Of a stretch of 46,906 nt of DNA, positions 17,508 to 25,407 are shown piece after piece. The DNA lies in the NCBI GenBank assembly GCA_036376135.1, contig DASVAW010000102.1:1-46906 (forward strand). Reading direction: 5' to 3'. Origin of the DNA: Candidatus Polarisedimenticolaceae bacterium. GTDB taxonomy: Bacteria; Acidobacteriota; Polarisedimenticolia; Polarisedimenticolales; DASRJG01. The notes below the pieces were generated by a model. That model ran no database searches. It saw nothing but the letters and a program-made list of their open reading frames with translations, and had not been told where the DNA came from. How positions within the stretch are numbered: position 1 is the first letter of the stretch; every line of letters begins with the position of its first letter. The position numbers were made by a program, and so were the translations under genes.

Positions 17508-17609
17508 CGACCAGAGTGTAGCGCTACCGGTTGCGATGTCGGCTGCGGCTGGGCGAGAATCCGGTGTCTCGCCACGGGACCGTCGTTCGACCAGGAGGCC
17601 GAGAACCCC
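17508..17609. promoter_or_regulatory. Divergent intergenic region with a palindrome and a leader hairpin
   Basis: The gap between ubiE-like (left) and the beta-helix gene (right) contains a perfect 10-bp palindrome GTAGCGCTAC at 17518-17527, eleven bases before the methyltransferase start, a possible operator. It also contains a 7-bp inverted repeat, GGCGAGA at 17552-17558 with TCTCGCC at 17567-17573, which would form a hairpin in the leader of the rightward transcript. AGGAGG at 17593-17598 is the ribosome-binding site for the ATG at 17610. I could not identify convincing -35/-10 pairs. Confidence 0.45.
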
Positions 17610-19781
17610 ATGCGCATCGCCCTAGGCTTGGCGACCGTGCTGACGCTGGCCGCGTCGGCGGTCCCCGCGCGGGCCCAGTGCCCCCTCGACACGCAGACCA
17701 CCGACGCCAACGATCGGACCTGTTTCGTCGCCACGACCGGGAGCGACGCCGCGGCGGGAACGCGCGCGGCCCCGCTGCGGACGATCCAGTTCGCCATCGA
17801 CGTCGCCGCGGGGAGCACCGAGTTCCAGACCATCCGGGTGTTCCCGGGCACGTACACGGAGTGCCCCAACGCCTACTTCGGGGTCACGGTGCCGACGAAC
17901 CTCGACATCGTCGCCGACGACTTCATCACGAACGCCTCGCGCGCGACCACCATCCTCGACGGCACGACGATCTGCGGGAAGAACACCGCGACCCCCGCGC
18001 CGGTCGTGACGATCGGGGACCAGACCAAGCTGCGCGGGTTCACGATCAAGGGCGGCGGGGACTCGGGCGTCTTCGGCCGGGGCCACGTGCAGATCACCAA
18101 CAACGTGATCACCGGCAACAGCACGCCGCTCGAGGGCGGCGGCATCGCCGTCTACACGGGAAGCGCGATCGAGGATGCCGACTTCGATGCCGTCATCGCC
18201 TCGAATCGCATCGAGGCAAATGAGGCCGGGAGCGCGGGCGGAGGCGTGTACGTCTACGCGCTCTCCGACGAGACGCTCGCGAGCGACGTGACGATCCAGT
18301 CGAACGAGATCCTCTCGAACGTGGTGCGCAACGGCACCGACCTCGACGCGATCTACGGCGGCGGGCTCGCCGTCTTCACCGACACGATCGAGCCCACCGA
18401 GGTGTCGCGGGCGGTGATCACCGCGAACGTCATCGACGGGAACTCCGCGCAGGCGGGAACGACCGGCCTCACGACGTATGGAGGAGGGGTCCTCATCCAG
18501 AGCTTCGGGGCCGGGACCGAGACGATCGACCTGGGCGGCAGCACGACGGCGCTCGGAAACTCCATCCGCAACAACACCGTCGAGGACGGTTACGGCGGCG
18601 GAGTCGCGGTGCGCGGCCAGGCCTGGCCCGGCGCGACCCACCGGCTGCGGGTGCTGACCAACGCGGTCTCCGCCAACACGTCGGATCTCGGAGGCGGGGG
18701 GATGTTCCTCCTCGCGCTGACGCTGGACGTGAACTCGGCGACGACCCTGCAGGTGCTCGCGCGCGCGAACAGCGTCTCCGGAAACGAGGCGACCGCTCCG
18801 ATCGCGCCGGCGCCCGTGAATCCCGCCGGAGGCGGCGGGATCTACGCGGATTATTACAACGAGCGCAGCGTCGCCTCGGCGGCCACCCTCGAGATCCTCG
18901 GGAACACCCTTCGGAGCAACCTGTCCGACTCGTACGGCGCCGGCGCGGCCCTGTACTCCCGCGCGTACAACTCCTCGCTCCTGGACACCGATCTCGCCCC
19001 CGCCACCTCGACGATCACGTTCAAGAACAACCTCGTCGTGCTCAACGACGCCAAGGGTCCCGTCCCCGGCGGGGTGCGCGAGGGAGGAGGGGTCTACGCG
19101 GTCGGGGTCGGTTCGGGGCTGACGGGAACCGCAAACCTCGACCTTCACCTGAACACGTTCGGCCGCAACCTCGTGGACGCGGGTGGCGGCGGCGGGCTCT
19201 CGCTCGAGGGAATCACCACCCCCGACACGAACGGGGCGATCGGTTCGGTGAACCTCGAGGTCGAGAACTCGATCTTCCTCCTGAACGACGCCTACGGGAT
19301 CGGCGGACCCGCGGTGCCGGGGTTCACGAACGTCGCCGCCTCGATCCGCTACAACGACTTCTTCGGCAACGCCCAGGCCCCGATCTCGCCGAACCTCGAA
19401 ACTTCGGCGACGAACTCGCTCACCGTGGATCCCGAGCTGGACGTGAACTACCTCGCCCCGTTCTGCTCTCCCACGATCGACGCCGGCGACCCGTCGTCGG
19501 GGACGTTCGTGGACGGGAAGCTGCAGGAGGAGGCGCAGCCCAACGCGCGGCGCGCCAACCTCGGTCACACCGGGCTGACCTCCTCGGCGACGGTCACCCT
19601 CCCCGACGTCGACGGGAGCGGTCGCGTCGACGGGGTGGACGTGCTCGAGCTGGCGTTCCGGTTCGCCTCGAGCTCCAGCCAGGCGCGCTACCACGCGAGC
19701 TCGGACCGGGACGGAGACGGGGACGTGGACGGCGAGGACCTTTCCTATGTCGCGGCCTACTTCGGCCGCACCTGCCCGTAG
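17610..19781 (+). CDS. Secreted right-handed beta-helix protein with C-terminal dockerin
   Basis: A 723-aa exported protein (signal peptide ending ARA). After the signal comes a DUF1565-like start (VATTGSD, then PLRTIQFAID and VFPGTYTE). A long parallel beta-helix follows, with repeated units such as NNVITGNS and GGGVYVY over about residues 90-640. The last 60 residues hold two dockerin-type calcium loops. The first is DVDGSGRVDGVD, with ligands at positions 1, 3, 5, 9 and 12; the second is DRDGDGDVDGED. Each is followed by a helix (VLELAFRF, LSYVAAYFG), which matches type I dockerins. The next gene, 14 bases downstream, is a cohesin-like lipoprotein. The helix may bind or cleave polysaccharide, but no catalytic residues are recognisable. 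AGGAGG precedes the ATG. Confidence 0.9.
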   Translation: MRIALGLATVLTLAASAVPARAQCPLDTQTTDANDRTCFVATTGSDAAAGTRAAPLRTIQFAIDVAAGSTEFQTIRVFPGTYTECPNAYFGVTVPTNLDIVADDFITNASRATTILDGTTICGKNTATPAPVVTIGDQTKLRGFTIKGGGDSGVFGRGHVQITNNVITGNSTPLEGGGIAVYTGSAIEDADFDAVIASNRIEANEAGSAGGGVYVYALSDETLASDVTIQSNEILSNVVRNGTDLDAIYGGGLAVFTDTIEPTEVSRAVITANVIDGNSAQAGTTGLTTYGGGVLIQSFGAGTETIDLGGSTTALGNSIRNNTVEDGYGGGVAVRGQAWPGATHRLRVLTNAVSANTSDLGGGGMFLLALTLDVNSATTLQVLARANSVSGNEATAPIAPAPVNPAGGGGIYADYYNERSVASAATLEILGNTLRSNLSDSYGAGAALYSRAYNSSLLDTDLAPATSTITFKNNLVVLNDAKGPVPGGVREGGGVYAVGVGSGLTGTANLDLHLNTFGRNLVDAGGGGGLSLEGITTPDTNGAIGSVNLEVENSIFLLNDAYGIGGPAVPGFTNVAASIRYNDFFGNAQAPISPNLETSATNSLTVDPELDVNYLAPFCSPTIDAGDPSSGTFVDGKLQEEAQPNARRANLGHTGLTSSATVTLPDVDGSGRVDGVDVLELAFRFASSSSQARYHASSDRDGDGDVDGEDLSYVAAYFGRTCP

Positions 19782-19795
19782 ACGAGAGGGACGGC

Positions 19796-20389
19796 ATGAA
19801 CCGCAGATCGATCCTCCGGAGCTTCGCCTACGCGGCGTTCTTCGCGTGCGTCCTCACCACCTCGTTCGCCTGCGGCGGAGGAGGGGGCGACGACACGCCG
19901 TCGGGCATCCTCACCGCGACGTTCACCCCGGACAATCCGAACCCCGGCGCGAACACCGTCTCGATGCAGGCGGGAAGCAGCTCGGCGACCGACTTCAACA
20001 TCGACGTCTCGGTCACGCAGACCAACGACGTTTTCGGGGCGGCCTTCGACGTCACCTTCCCCAGCGCGAGCGTCTCCTACCAGTCGTTCGACATGACCGG
20101 CTCCCTGCTGAACGGCGCGGGGGTGACGGTCTCCACCACCGTCGATCCGTTCGCACCCGGGCGGCTGATCGTCGCCGTCACCCGCGTGCAGAACGTGGGC
20201 GGGACCGTTCCGAGCGTCGACGTGGGGGCGACCGCCAAGCTGATCACGCTGCGCTTCCGGGCGCGGACGGCTTTCCTGCCGACGGCGATCTCCTTCGACG
20301 CGACGCAGCCGCGGCAGGTCCGCAACGAGTTGAACCAGTCGATCCCGGTGACGTGGTCGTCCGGGTCGGCCGCCGCGGCCATCAACTGA
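19796..20389 (+). CDS. Cohesin-like domain lipoprotein
   Basis: A 197-aa exported protein with a basic N-terminus, hydrophobic core and a cysteine at SFACGGGGG, which looks like a lipoprotein signal, although the residues before the cysteine are not a classical LAGC box. After a low-complexity glycine/aspartate spacer the remaining 160 residues look like a cohesin beta-sandwich: an opening strand (FNIDVSVTQ), FGAAFDVTFPSASVSY, a G-rich turn after SLLNGAG, a strand with RLIVAVTR, and a closing strand TAKLITLRFRA. Cohesins bind dockerins, and the gene directly upstream encodes a dockerin protein. This suggests that it is a surface receptor for that protein. Recognition is by fold pattern and context, so a related carbohydrate-binding or BACON-like sandwich remains possible. 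Confidence 0.72.
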   Translation: MNRRSILRSFAYAAFFACVLTTSFACGGGGGDDTPSGILTATFTPDNPNPGANTVSMQAGSSSATDFNIDVSVTQTNDVFGAAFDVTFPSASVSYQSFDMTGSLLNGAGVTVSTTVDPFAPGRLIVAVTRVQNVGGTVPSVDVGATAKLITLRFRARTAFLPTAISFDATQPRQVRNELNQSIPVTWSSGSAAAAIN

Positions 20390-20395
20390 CCCGTC

Positions 20396-20432
20396 GTTCC
20401 CGGGCCCGGAGGATCACTTCGGGCCCGGGAAC
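20396..20432. terminator. Convergent hairpin between cohesin lipoprotein and S9 peptidase genes
   Basis: A perfect 13-bp inverted repeat (GTTCCCGGGCCCG at 20396-20408, CGGGCCCGGGAAC at 20420-20432) with an 11-base loop lies between the two converging genes. The stop codon of the S9 gene (20414-20416) sits in the loop, so the right arm is also coding sequence. No T-run follows on either strand, so it would be an incomplete intrinsic terminator, or a transcript-end stabiliser used with Rho. Confidence 0.55.
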
Positions 20433-22999
20433 AGCTCCTCCCAGCCTTCGGGCTGTCCCTTCAGCCAGCGGTCGAACCAGGCGACGATCCCCCTCGACCA
20501 GACGACGCGTTTTCCGTGGTCGAGGATCCAGTGGTCCTGGCCGTCGACCGTCAGGAGCTCGACCGGGGCCCCCGCGAGCTTGAGCGCCGTATAGAACGAC
20601 TCGCTCTCGCCGACGGGCACGTTGGTGTCCGCCGAGCCGTGCGTGAGCAGGATCGGCGTCTTCACCTTGTCCGCGCGGTAGAGCGGGCTGCGATCGACGA
20701 AGAGCTCCTTGTTGTTCCACGGGAACGACCCGGCCGCGCTGACCGCGCCGTACCAGTATCCCCAGTATCCCTCCCCCCAATACGTCGCGATCGAGGAGAT
20801 CCCCGCGTGGGAGACGGCGGCGGCGTAGAGGTCCGATTTCGTGACGAGCAGCATCGTCATGAACCCGCCGTACGACGCCCCGATGCACCCGACGCGCTTC
20901 GCGTCGACCGCCGGGTGCGCCTCGAGGAACCGGCGCGTCCCCTCGAGGATCTCCTCGGAGGTCGCCGCCCCCCAGTCGTTGACGTGAGCGGCCGAGAAGG
21001 CCTGCCCGTAGCCGACCGCCCCCGAGGGCTGCGGCACGTACACGACGTACCCCTGCGAGGCCCACCACTCCTTCGGGTACCGCCCGCCCCACTCGCGCGA
21101 CACGGGGGTCACGCCGCCGTAGAAGTTCACGATCGCGGGATACGACCCCTTGCGGCTCGCGTCGTAGCCCGGCGGGAAGTAGACCCGGCCGTCGATCGTG
21201 CGTCCGTTCGCCGCCTTGAAGACGAACGGCGCGACCGTCCCCTTGCGGGTCGAGGCGAGCGCCTCGACCGCGGGGGCCGCGAGGACGCGCGCCGGCCCGC
21301 CGGCCAGATCGACCGCGACCACGCGCTCGGGTTCCCACGGCGACGAGCCGGCGATCACGGCGACCGGGGCGTGGGTGGCGAACGCGACGTTCTCGGTCAC
21401 GTCCACGCCGGCGTCGAGCTTCGTGAACCGCTTCGAGGCGGGCTCCCAGCGCCACAACCCCTCGAAGTCCTTCTCCGCGGCCTCGAAGTAGATGTTCCCG
21501 TCCGCGACGTTCCACTGGACCGCGAGCACCGACGGGTCGAACCCCTTCGTGATCGGCTCGGCCGATCCGCTCACGGGGTCCCACACGTAGAGGTCGCCTT
21601 CGGCCTCGCTGGGGATCACCCCCGGCTTCACCGCGTGTCCGAGGGAGTCGAACTCCGACGGGCCGCCGCGCACGAGGATGCGGCGGCCGTCCGACGACCA
21701 GGCGACGGCGTCGGTGCCCCAGCCGTCCCGGAGCTTGCGGGAGGCGAGGGTCGCGAGGTCGACCTCCCACAGCTCGTTGCGCGAATACGGACGCCGCTCG
21801 AGGTCCTCGACGTTGCGGAGGAACAGCAGGCGGGCGCCGTCGGGGGAGATCGACGCGGCCGACGAGGTCAACGAGCCCGCGGTGAGGCGCCGCCGCATGC
21901 CGGTGGCGACGTCGAGGACGTGCAGCACCTGTTTGTCCCGCCAGCCGGCCTGCCGGTCCTGCAGGTTGATCCGCAGCTTGACGCCGCGCTTGTCGGGCTC
22001 GGCCTTCGCGGTCGTCGCGTAGACGACGCGGGACGCGTCGGGCGCCCACAGGTACCCCGCGAACGCCTCGACCCGCTCGAGCAGGGGCGACGTCGCCCCG
22101 GAGTCGAGGTCGGCGACCCACAACGTCGACAGCCGCTTGTCCCCCTGGGTCTCGGAGGTCACGTAGCTCAGGCGCGTTCCCTTCGGCACCCAGGCGACCT
22201 GCGACACCGGGAGACCGCGCCACGAGCGCTCGACCGCGCCGTTCCTCACGGAGCGCACCTCGAGCCACGACTCGGCGTCGTCGGTCCCCGGAAGCACGCG
22301 TTTCCAGGTGATCGCCACGCGCGCGCCGTCGGGCGAGACCGCAAGCCCCTCCGCATTGGGCACGTCGAGGACGTCCAGGATCTCGAGGGTTCTCTCGGGA
22401 TCGACGCCCGGGACCACCGCCTCGGCGCCCTTGAGGACCGCACCGACGCTCCACTCCCCGGCGCGCCCGGGGTCGTAGACGGTCTGGACGAGGAGCACGT
22501 GCGTGCCGGTGGGCAGGCGCAGCTTCCCCTTCGCCTCCGACTCGGGCCCCTCGGTTGCCGTCCCGCCGGTGGCGACCGGCTCTCCGTCGAGCCACGCACG
22601 GCGGGGGTGGCGTCCGACGAGCTCGAGGTCGGCGGCGACGAAACGTCCGGTCGTGAGATGCACCGAAAGCCAGGCGATCGCGGGAGTCTTCGGGTCGGGC
22701 GGGGTCAGGACGACCGCCCCTCCCTGCCCGGCGTCGGACCGTTTCCATCCCAGCGCGTCGCCCGCCGCGGGGCGCGGGAACCCCCGCGGGAGGACCTCCT
22801 GCGCGAGCATCTCGGCGACGCCGAACTTCCCGCCCGGCTCGTCGGCGAAGGCGGGGAACGGCGCCCGGCGCGGCTCGAGCAGGAGCCAGGCGGGCACCGG
22901 CTTCGCGGGGACGTCGCTCACGGGCGCGTCCGCCGCGACGGCGGGAACGGCGTGGGCCGCGAACACCGCGGCGAGCAGCCACGACGAGGCTCGGCGCAT
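20414..22999 (-). CDS. Secreted S9 family (prolyl oligopeptidase-type) serine peptidase
   Basis: An 861-aa exported protein with a clear signal peptide ending AVAA. The N-terminal two thirds is a TolB/DPP-like beta-propeller, with repeated WxSDGxRI-type and SPDGARV strands. The C-terminal third is an alpha/beta hydrolase. The nucleophile is in GASYGGF (Ser near 707), the acid in HGSADTNVP (near 790) and the histidine in GQDHWI (near 823), giving the S9 order Ser-Asp-His. It most resembles acylaminoacyl/dipeptidyl peptidases of S9B/S9C. It should release di- or oligopeptides in the periplasm. AAGGA sits upstream of the ATG. It is divergent from the phospholipase D-like gene and convergent with the cohesin gene. 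Confidence 0.92.
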   Translation of the reverse strand: MRRASSWLLAAVFAAHAVPAVAADAPVSDVPAKPVPAWLLLEPRRAPFPAFADEPGGKFGVAEMLAQEVLPRGFPRPAAGDALGWKRSDAGQGGAVVLTPPDPKTPAIAWLSVHLTTGRFVAADLELVGRHPRRAWLDGEPVATGGTATEGPESEAKGKLRLPTGTHVLLVQTVYDPGRAGEWSVGAVLKGAEAVVPGVDPERTLEILDVLDVPNAEGLAVSPDGARVAITWKRVLPGTDDAESWLEVRSVRNGAVERSWRGLPVSQVAWVPKGTRLSYVTSETQGDKRLSTLWVADLDSGATSPLLERVEAFAGYLWAPDASRVVYATTAKAEPDKRGVKLRINLQDRQAGWRDKQVLHVLDVATGMRRRLTAGSLTSSAASISPDGARLLFLRNVEDLERRPYSRNELWEVDLATLASRKLRDGWGTDAVAWSSDGRRILVRGGPSEFDSLGHAVKPGVIPSEAEGDLYVWDPVSGSAEPITKGFDPSVLAVQWNVADGNIYFEAAEKDFEGLWRWEPASKRFTKLDAGVDVTENVAFATHAPVAVIAGSSPWEPERVVAVDLAGGPARVLAAPAVEALASTRKGTVAPFVFKAANGRTIDGRVYFPPGYDASRKGSYPAIVNFYGGVTPVSREWGGRYPKEWWASQGYVVYVPQPSGAVGYGQAFSAAHVNDWGAATSEEILEGTRRFLEAHPAVDAKRVGCIGASYGGFMTMLLVTKSDLYAAAVSHAGISSIATYWGEGYWGYWYGAVSAAGSFPWNNKELFVDRSPLYRADKVKTPILLTHGSADTNVPVGESESFYTALKLAGAPVELLTVDGQDHWILDHGKRVVWSRGIVAWFDRWLKGQPEGWEELFPGPK

Positions 23000-23061
23000 G
23001 GGAGTTCCTTTCGGGAATGGCCTACGAGCATGGGGACCGTGAAGATACCATCCGCGGGCCC

Positions 23062-24435
23062 ATGAAGCGGACCGCGATCGCAGCCTCACTGGCGGGGGTT
23101 CTCGCGCTGGCGAGGCCGGCGTCCGCGGACCGTTTCCGGCTGCTCGACGACCCCCAGGAAGCCGCCCGGGTCCGCGTCCGGATGATCCACGAGGCGCGGG
23201 CGTCGATCGACGCCATGTACTTCATCGTCGGCGACGACTCGGTATCGCTCGCGGTGCTCACGCTGCTTCGCGACGCCGCGCGGCGGGGCGTCGCGGTGCG
23301 CCTCGTCGTCGACGGCCACTTCAACCGGATCCCGAAGGAAGTGCAGGCCCAGCTCATCGACGAGGGGGTCCAGATCCGCGAGTACCACCCCTTCCGGCTC
23401 TACAAACCCCGCTGGTGGTCGCGTCGCCTGCACGACAAGTTGCTCGTCACCGACGGCGCGCGGCTCGTCACGGGCGGCCGGAACATCGAATCGCCGTATT
23501 ACGGCCGGGGCGAGGAGGTCGGCCGCCGCGACTACCTCGACCGCGACGCGTGGGTCGAGGGGGGCTCCGCGGCGAACGCGAGCGCCTATTTCGATGCGCT
23601 CTGGAACGGGCCGAAGGTCCGCAAGGCCAACCTCGCGCAATTCAAGCGCTCGAGGCTCGAAAAGCGCTGCGAGCTCCTCCCGGCGGAAGCCGACCGCGAC
23701 CGTTGCGAGCGGCTCCGGACGGAGGCGCTCGCCGATCTCCACGCCGCGGACCGCCTCCTCGACGACCATCGCGACCGCCTCGAGCGGAACCCCTGGTTCA
23801 CCTCCGATCGCCCGGTCGGCGAGGGGAGCGCGGAGGTCGGTCCCGTGCGGTTCGTGCACGACCCCGCCGCGGGGAAAAGCCCCGGGGACGGCATCGGCGC
23901 GGCGCTCCTCGAGCTTCTCGATCGAGCGGAGACCTCGGTCGTCATCGAGTCGCCGTACCTCGTCCCGTCGAAGGCCCTCCGGGAGGGGCTGAAGCGTGCC
24001 GTCGCCCGCGGCGTTCGGGTGCGCATCCTCACGAACTCCCTGGCCGTGACCGACAATCTGCTCGCCCAGGCGGGGTACGTGGGAGACAAGGACAACGTGG
24101 TCCGCTGGGGGATCGAGTTGTGGGAATACGCCGGACCCGAGTGCCTCCACTCGAAGTCGGCGGTCTTCGACGGGCGCTGGGTCGTGGTGGGCTCGTTCAA
24201 CCTCGACCCCCGTTCGGAGTTCCTCAACACCGAGACCGCGGTGATCGTCGACGACCCCGACGCGGCGAACGTCGCGAGCCTCGCCATGGACGCCCACCTG
24301 GCTCGCGCGTACCGCATCGACCCCCGGGGGAAACCCGTCCCCGGCCCCGTCGAACCCGAGGAGGTCGGCTGCGGCAAGCGCATGCAGCTCGGATTGCTTC
24401 GCCTGCTCGCGCCGTTCATCCGGAAGCAGATCTGA
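23062..24435 (+). CDS. Exported phospholipase D-like protein with two HKD motifs
   Basis: A 457-aa protein with a signal peptide (cut near ASA-D). Two phospholipase D half-domains are visible. The first has LHDKLLVTDGARLVTGGRN with H124, and the second has CLHSKSAVFDGRWVVVGSFN with its histidine near 363. Both HKD motifs keep histidine, lysine and aspartate, and are followed by the GG/GS residues of the family. The length and the signal peptide resemble cardiolipin-synthase-like or YmdC/ClsC-type proteins, although no membrane helices beyond the signal are seen. Activity may be phosphatidyl transfer or hydrolysis in the periplasm. The substrate cannot be told. It has its own 62-bp divergent region with the S9 gene. 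Confidence 0.88.
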   Translation: MKRTAIAASLAGVLALARPASADRFRLLDDPQEAARVRVRMIHEARASIDAMYFIVGDDSVSLAVLTLLRDAARRGVAVRLVVDGHFNRIPKEVQAQLIDEGVQIREYHPFRLYKPRWWSRRLHDKLLVTDGARLVTGGRNIESPYYGRGEEVGRRDYLDRDAWVEGGSAANASAYFDALWNGPKVRKANLAQFKRSRLEKRCELLPAEADRDRCERLRTEALADLHAADRLLDDHRDRLERNPWFTSDRPVGEGSAEVGPVRFVHDPAAGKSPGDGIGAALLELLDRAETSVVIESPYLVPSKALREGLKRAVARGVRVRILTNSLAVTDNLLAQAGYVGDKDNVVRWGIELWEYAGPECLHSKSAVFDGRWVVVGSFNLDPRSEFLNTETAVIVDDPDAANVASLAMDAHLARAYRIDPRGKPVPGPVEPEEVGCGKRMQLGLLRLLAPFIRKQI

Positions 24436-24458
24436 GTCCTGCGGGGGCGGCCACCGTG

Positions 24459-24497
24459 AAAAAAGTTGGGCCCGCGCCGGGGGGGTGGCGCGGGCCC
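24459..24497 (-). terminator. Leftward intrinsic terminator-like hairpin 1
   Basis: A perfect 11-bp stem (GGGCCCGCGCC at 24468-24478, GGCGCGGGCCC at 24487-24497) with an 8-base loop is followed, in leftward reading, by CAAC and a run of six T. The U-run is on the leftward transcript; the rightward transcript has none after the stem. It would end leftward transcription just before it enters the phospholipase D-like gene antisense. Confidence 0.6.
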
Positions 24498-24601
24498 TGG
24501 CAGGAAGAGGAGGGTGGAAGACCTGGGACATGGAGGAATACGCCGGAAGAGCGATTTCGTTGCTCGCTTCGGCGACGACCGCGGATTTCGTGCAGCGGGG
24601 T

Positions 24602-24636
24602 AAAAAGCGGGCGAGCGGAACTGACGTCCCGCCCGC
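24602..24636 (-). terminator. Leftward intrinsic terminator-like hairpin 2
   Basis: A 7-bp GC stem (GCGGGCG at 24607-24613 with CGCCCGC at 24630-24636), extended by three pairs after a small bulge, is followed leftward by five T. Like the hairpin 105 bases to its left, it has the polarity of a leftward terminator, though no annotated leftward gene ends nearby. The LysR gene ends about 750 bases to the right. Confidence 0.5.
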
Positions 24637-24817
24637 CTCGAGTATGGGGAGGTCAGATGGACTTCTACGCCGGGGTGCGGCATCGACCCAAGCCCGGAAA
24701 ATGCCGACCTCGGAGATCTGCTGCATTGGACCCGCGTTTCGCTGCAAAACGTTGCTTCAACGGCATGACCTTGGTGGAGCGGGAAGTTCCGGGTTAGCCT
24801 CGTCTGCAGGAGACGCC

Positions 24818-25171
24818 ATGAAACCCTGCATCCCGTTCATCCTCGGCGCGGCTCTGATCGCCAACGCTCCCCCCGCCATCGCGGAAGAGAAGCCCGCCCC
24901 CGTGAAGTCCGTCGGGAAGGTCTCGAAGGACATCTGGGAGGACACGAAGGCGGTCGGCAAGGACATCGGCAAGGGCGCGACCGAGTTGGGGAAGGACACC
25001 GCCGAGGTGTCCAAGGACGTCTGGAAGAAGGTGAGCAAGGCGTCGGTCGCCGCCGCGAAGGACGTCCGCGACGCGACGGTTCAATTCTGGAACGCCAAGA
25101 TCGTGGGCAAGGAGCGCGAGCGCGACCGGCTCAAGAAAGAAAACGCCAAGCTGCGCGAGGAGACGGAGTGA
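24818..25171 (+). CDS. Small exported LEA/YtxH-like helical protein
   Basis: A 117-aa protein with a signal peptide (cut near AIA-E). The mature part is highly charged and helical, with repeating units such as SKDIWEDTKAVGKD, GKDIGKGATELGKD and SKDVWKKVSKA, a spacing of about 11 residues reminiscent of late-embryogenesis-abundant or YtxH-like proteins. It ends in a coiled-coil segment (ERDRLKKENAKLREE). The GTG of the next gene overlaps its TGA (GTGA), so the two are co-translated. The next protein ends in a closely similar coiled coil. Function is unknown; a periplasmic stress or envelope-structuring role is a guess. A longer in-frame start exists upstream, but the signal peptide fixes ATG 24818. 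Confidence 0.72.
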   Translation: MKPCIPFILGAALIANAPPAIAEEKPAPVKSVGKVSKDIWEDTKAVGKDIGKGATELGKDTAEVSKDVWKKVSKASVAAAKDVRDATVQFWNAKIVGKERERDRLKKENAKLREETE

Positions 25172-25407
25172 CCGGTCGCCTCGCTCGGATCGCCTTCACC
25201 GCCGTCCTCGTCTCGTGCGGAAGCGACGAGCGCCGCCCCGCCCAGGACCTGATCGACCGCGAGAAGGACCCCGAGGCCCGTCGGGAGCTCGAAGCGATCC
25301 GCGATGCCGTCGAGCGCGAGATGCGGGAGCGGGAGGCCGCCCTCGACCGCGAGATCGAGCGGCTCCGCGAGGAAAACGCCGAGCTCAGGGAGAAGGCGGC
25401 GAGGTAG
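25168..25407 (+). CDS. Small coiled-coil lipoprotein
   Basis: A 79-aa protein starting at GTG overlapping the previous stop. Its hydrophobic N-terminus ends in LVSC, an acceptable lipobox, so it is probably a lipoprotein. Nearly all of the rest is a charged helix with heptad character, ending in EIERLREENAELREKAAR. That tail resembles the end of the upstream protein (LKKENAKLREE), so the two may pair. Its 3' end overlaps the convergent LysR gene by 23 bases. No known family was recognised. Confidence 0.65.
   Translation: MTGRLARIAFTAVLVSCGSDERRPAQDLIDREKDPEARRELEAIRDAVEREMREREAALDREIERLREENAELREKAAR

Larger units (their letters stand above)
24436..24817. other. 382-bp intergenic region with two leftward hairpins
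   Basis: This is the longest non-coding stretch in the window, between the phospholipase D-like gene and a small exported protein. No convincing ORF, tRNA or known riboswitch consensus was found. It contains two hairpins, each flanked by an A-run on the left in this orientation (so a U-run in a leftward transcript), and a CGTTT/AAACG inverted repeat near 24734-24751. GCAGGAGA at 24806-24813 serves the next gene. A leftward small RNA or long 3' UTR is possible. Confidence 0.5.

Noticed and set aside
24485-24817. N-terminal extension of the small exported protein
   Set aside because: The extension reads through the hairpin region with no conserved features, and the signal peptide plus GCAGGAGA place the start at 24818.
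24436-24817. Known structured RNA (SRP RNA, tmRNA, RNase P, c-di-GMP riboswitch)
   Set aside because: None of the consensus elements I know for these RNAs is present on either strand by eye. A covariance-model search would settle it.
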